Shown piece after piece: positions 5,224 through 5,298 of a stretch of DNA of 5,298 bases. The stretch is from NCBI GenBank assembly GCA_030670165.1, contig DAOVCF010000143.1, positions 1 to 5,298 of the forward strand, written 5' to 3'. The notes under the pieces were generated by a model. It saw nothing but the letters and a program-made list of their open reading frames with translations. It ran no database searches and was not told the origin of the DNA. This DNA is from Candidatus Stahliibacteriota bacterium. GTDB lineage: Bacteria > Hydrothermota > Tepidihabitantia > B3-TA06. The translations under genes were made by a program, and so were the position numbers. Position 1 is the first letter of the stretch, and each line of letters starts with the position of its first letter.

Positions 5224-5241
5224 CTTTGAACTTACTATAGT
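5214..5241 (+). promoter_or_regulatory. promoter candidate for the gene at the right edge
   Basis: TTGACC (5214-5219, 5 of 6), a 16-nt spacer, TATAGT (5236-5241, 5 of 6): the best combined match in the window. A start point near 5248 would lie about 4 nt before ATG 5252. Confidence 0.55.
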
Positions 5242-5251
5242 TACCCCTGAT

Positions 5252-5298
5252 ATGAGTGTAGCTGAACTTATCTCAAGGATCGAGCCTTACATGCGCAT
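5252..5298 (+). CDS. possible start of a new gene, cut by the right edge
   Basis: An open frame from ATG 5252 to the window end, 15 full codons (MSVAELISRIEPYMR), helical and protein-like but too short to name. There is no SD. ATG lies 10 nt after the TATAGT box, the same geometry as the aldolase gene. The frame is the same as the aldolase frame and has no stop anywhere after the aldolase TGA (5183-5185), so an extension of that gene is the alternative. Confidence 0.35.
   Translation, partial: MSVAELISRIEPYMR

Overview
The window looks like bacterial DNA from an uncultivated Gram-negative lineage. The left half codes for secreted proteins: a C10 (streptopain-type) protease with tandem PKD domains and a C-terminal FlgD-like/sorting-type beta domain, a lipoprotein, and a third exported protein. 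That combination is common in FCB-group and candidate-phylum genomes (WOR-3, Zixibacteria, Cloacimonetes-like). The lineage is inferred from domain style only and is a weak assignment. Shine-Dalgarno (SD) sequences are clear in the left half, and TGA is used as a stop throughout.

Left block (1-3545, minus strand): three genes read right to left as an apparent operon. First is the C10 protease (842-3424), then a lipoprotein with a beta-sandwich domain (157-909), then an exported protein cut by the window edge (1-160). The second junction is an ATGA stop/start overlap. The first is a longer 68-nt overlap in which the protease reads out of frame through the lipoprotein signal peptide. A TTGACA-type promoter lies upstream at 3518-3545. 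All three products carry export signals, so the block probably makes cell-surface or extracellular proteins for protein degradation or binding.

Middle (3480-4426): a gene-poor, more AT-rich stretch. It holds two small overlapping minus-strand ORFs of unknown function (3685-3897 and 3875-4075) and a possible decayed relative of the first (3480-3640). A minus-strand promoter (4096-4123) and a plus-strand promoter (4184-4211) point away from each other and flank an 8-bp perfect inverted repeat. The plus-strand promoter would drive a short RNA of about 100 nt ending at a strong intrinsic terminator (4277-4317). No convincing protein is encoded there, so a small RNA or an attenuated leader is the best reading.

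Right block (4335-5298, plus strand): a rhamnulose-1-phosphate aldolase-like class II aldolase (4427-5185), then a possible new gene starting at 5252 and cut by the edge. Both start codons lie only 9-10 nt after a -10-like box, which suggests leaderless or near-leaderless mRNAs. A 10-bp perfect inverted repeat brackets the aldolase -10 box and start codon. It shares the core ACCCTA with the inverted repeat between the divergent promoters, so one regulator may act on both sites. The five promoter candidates listed all have a 16-nt spacer.
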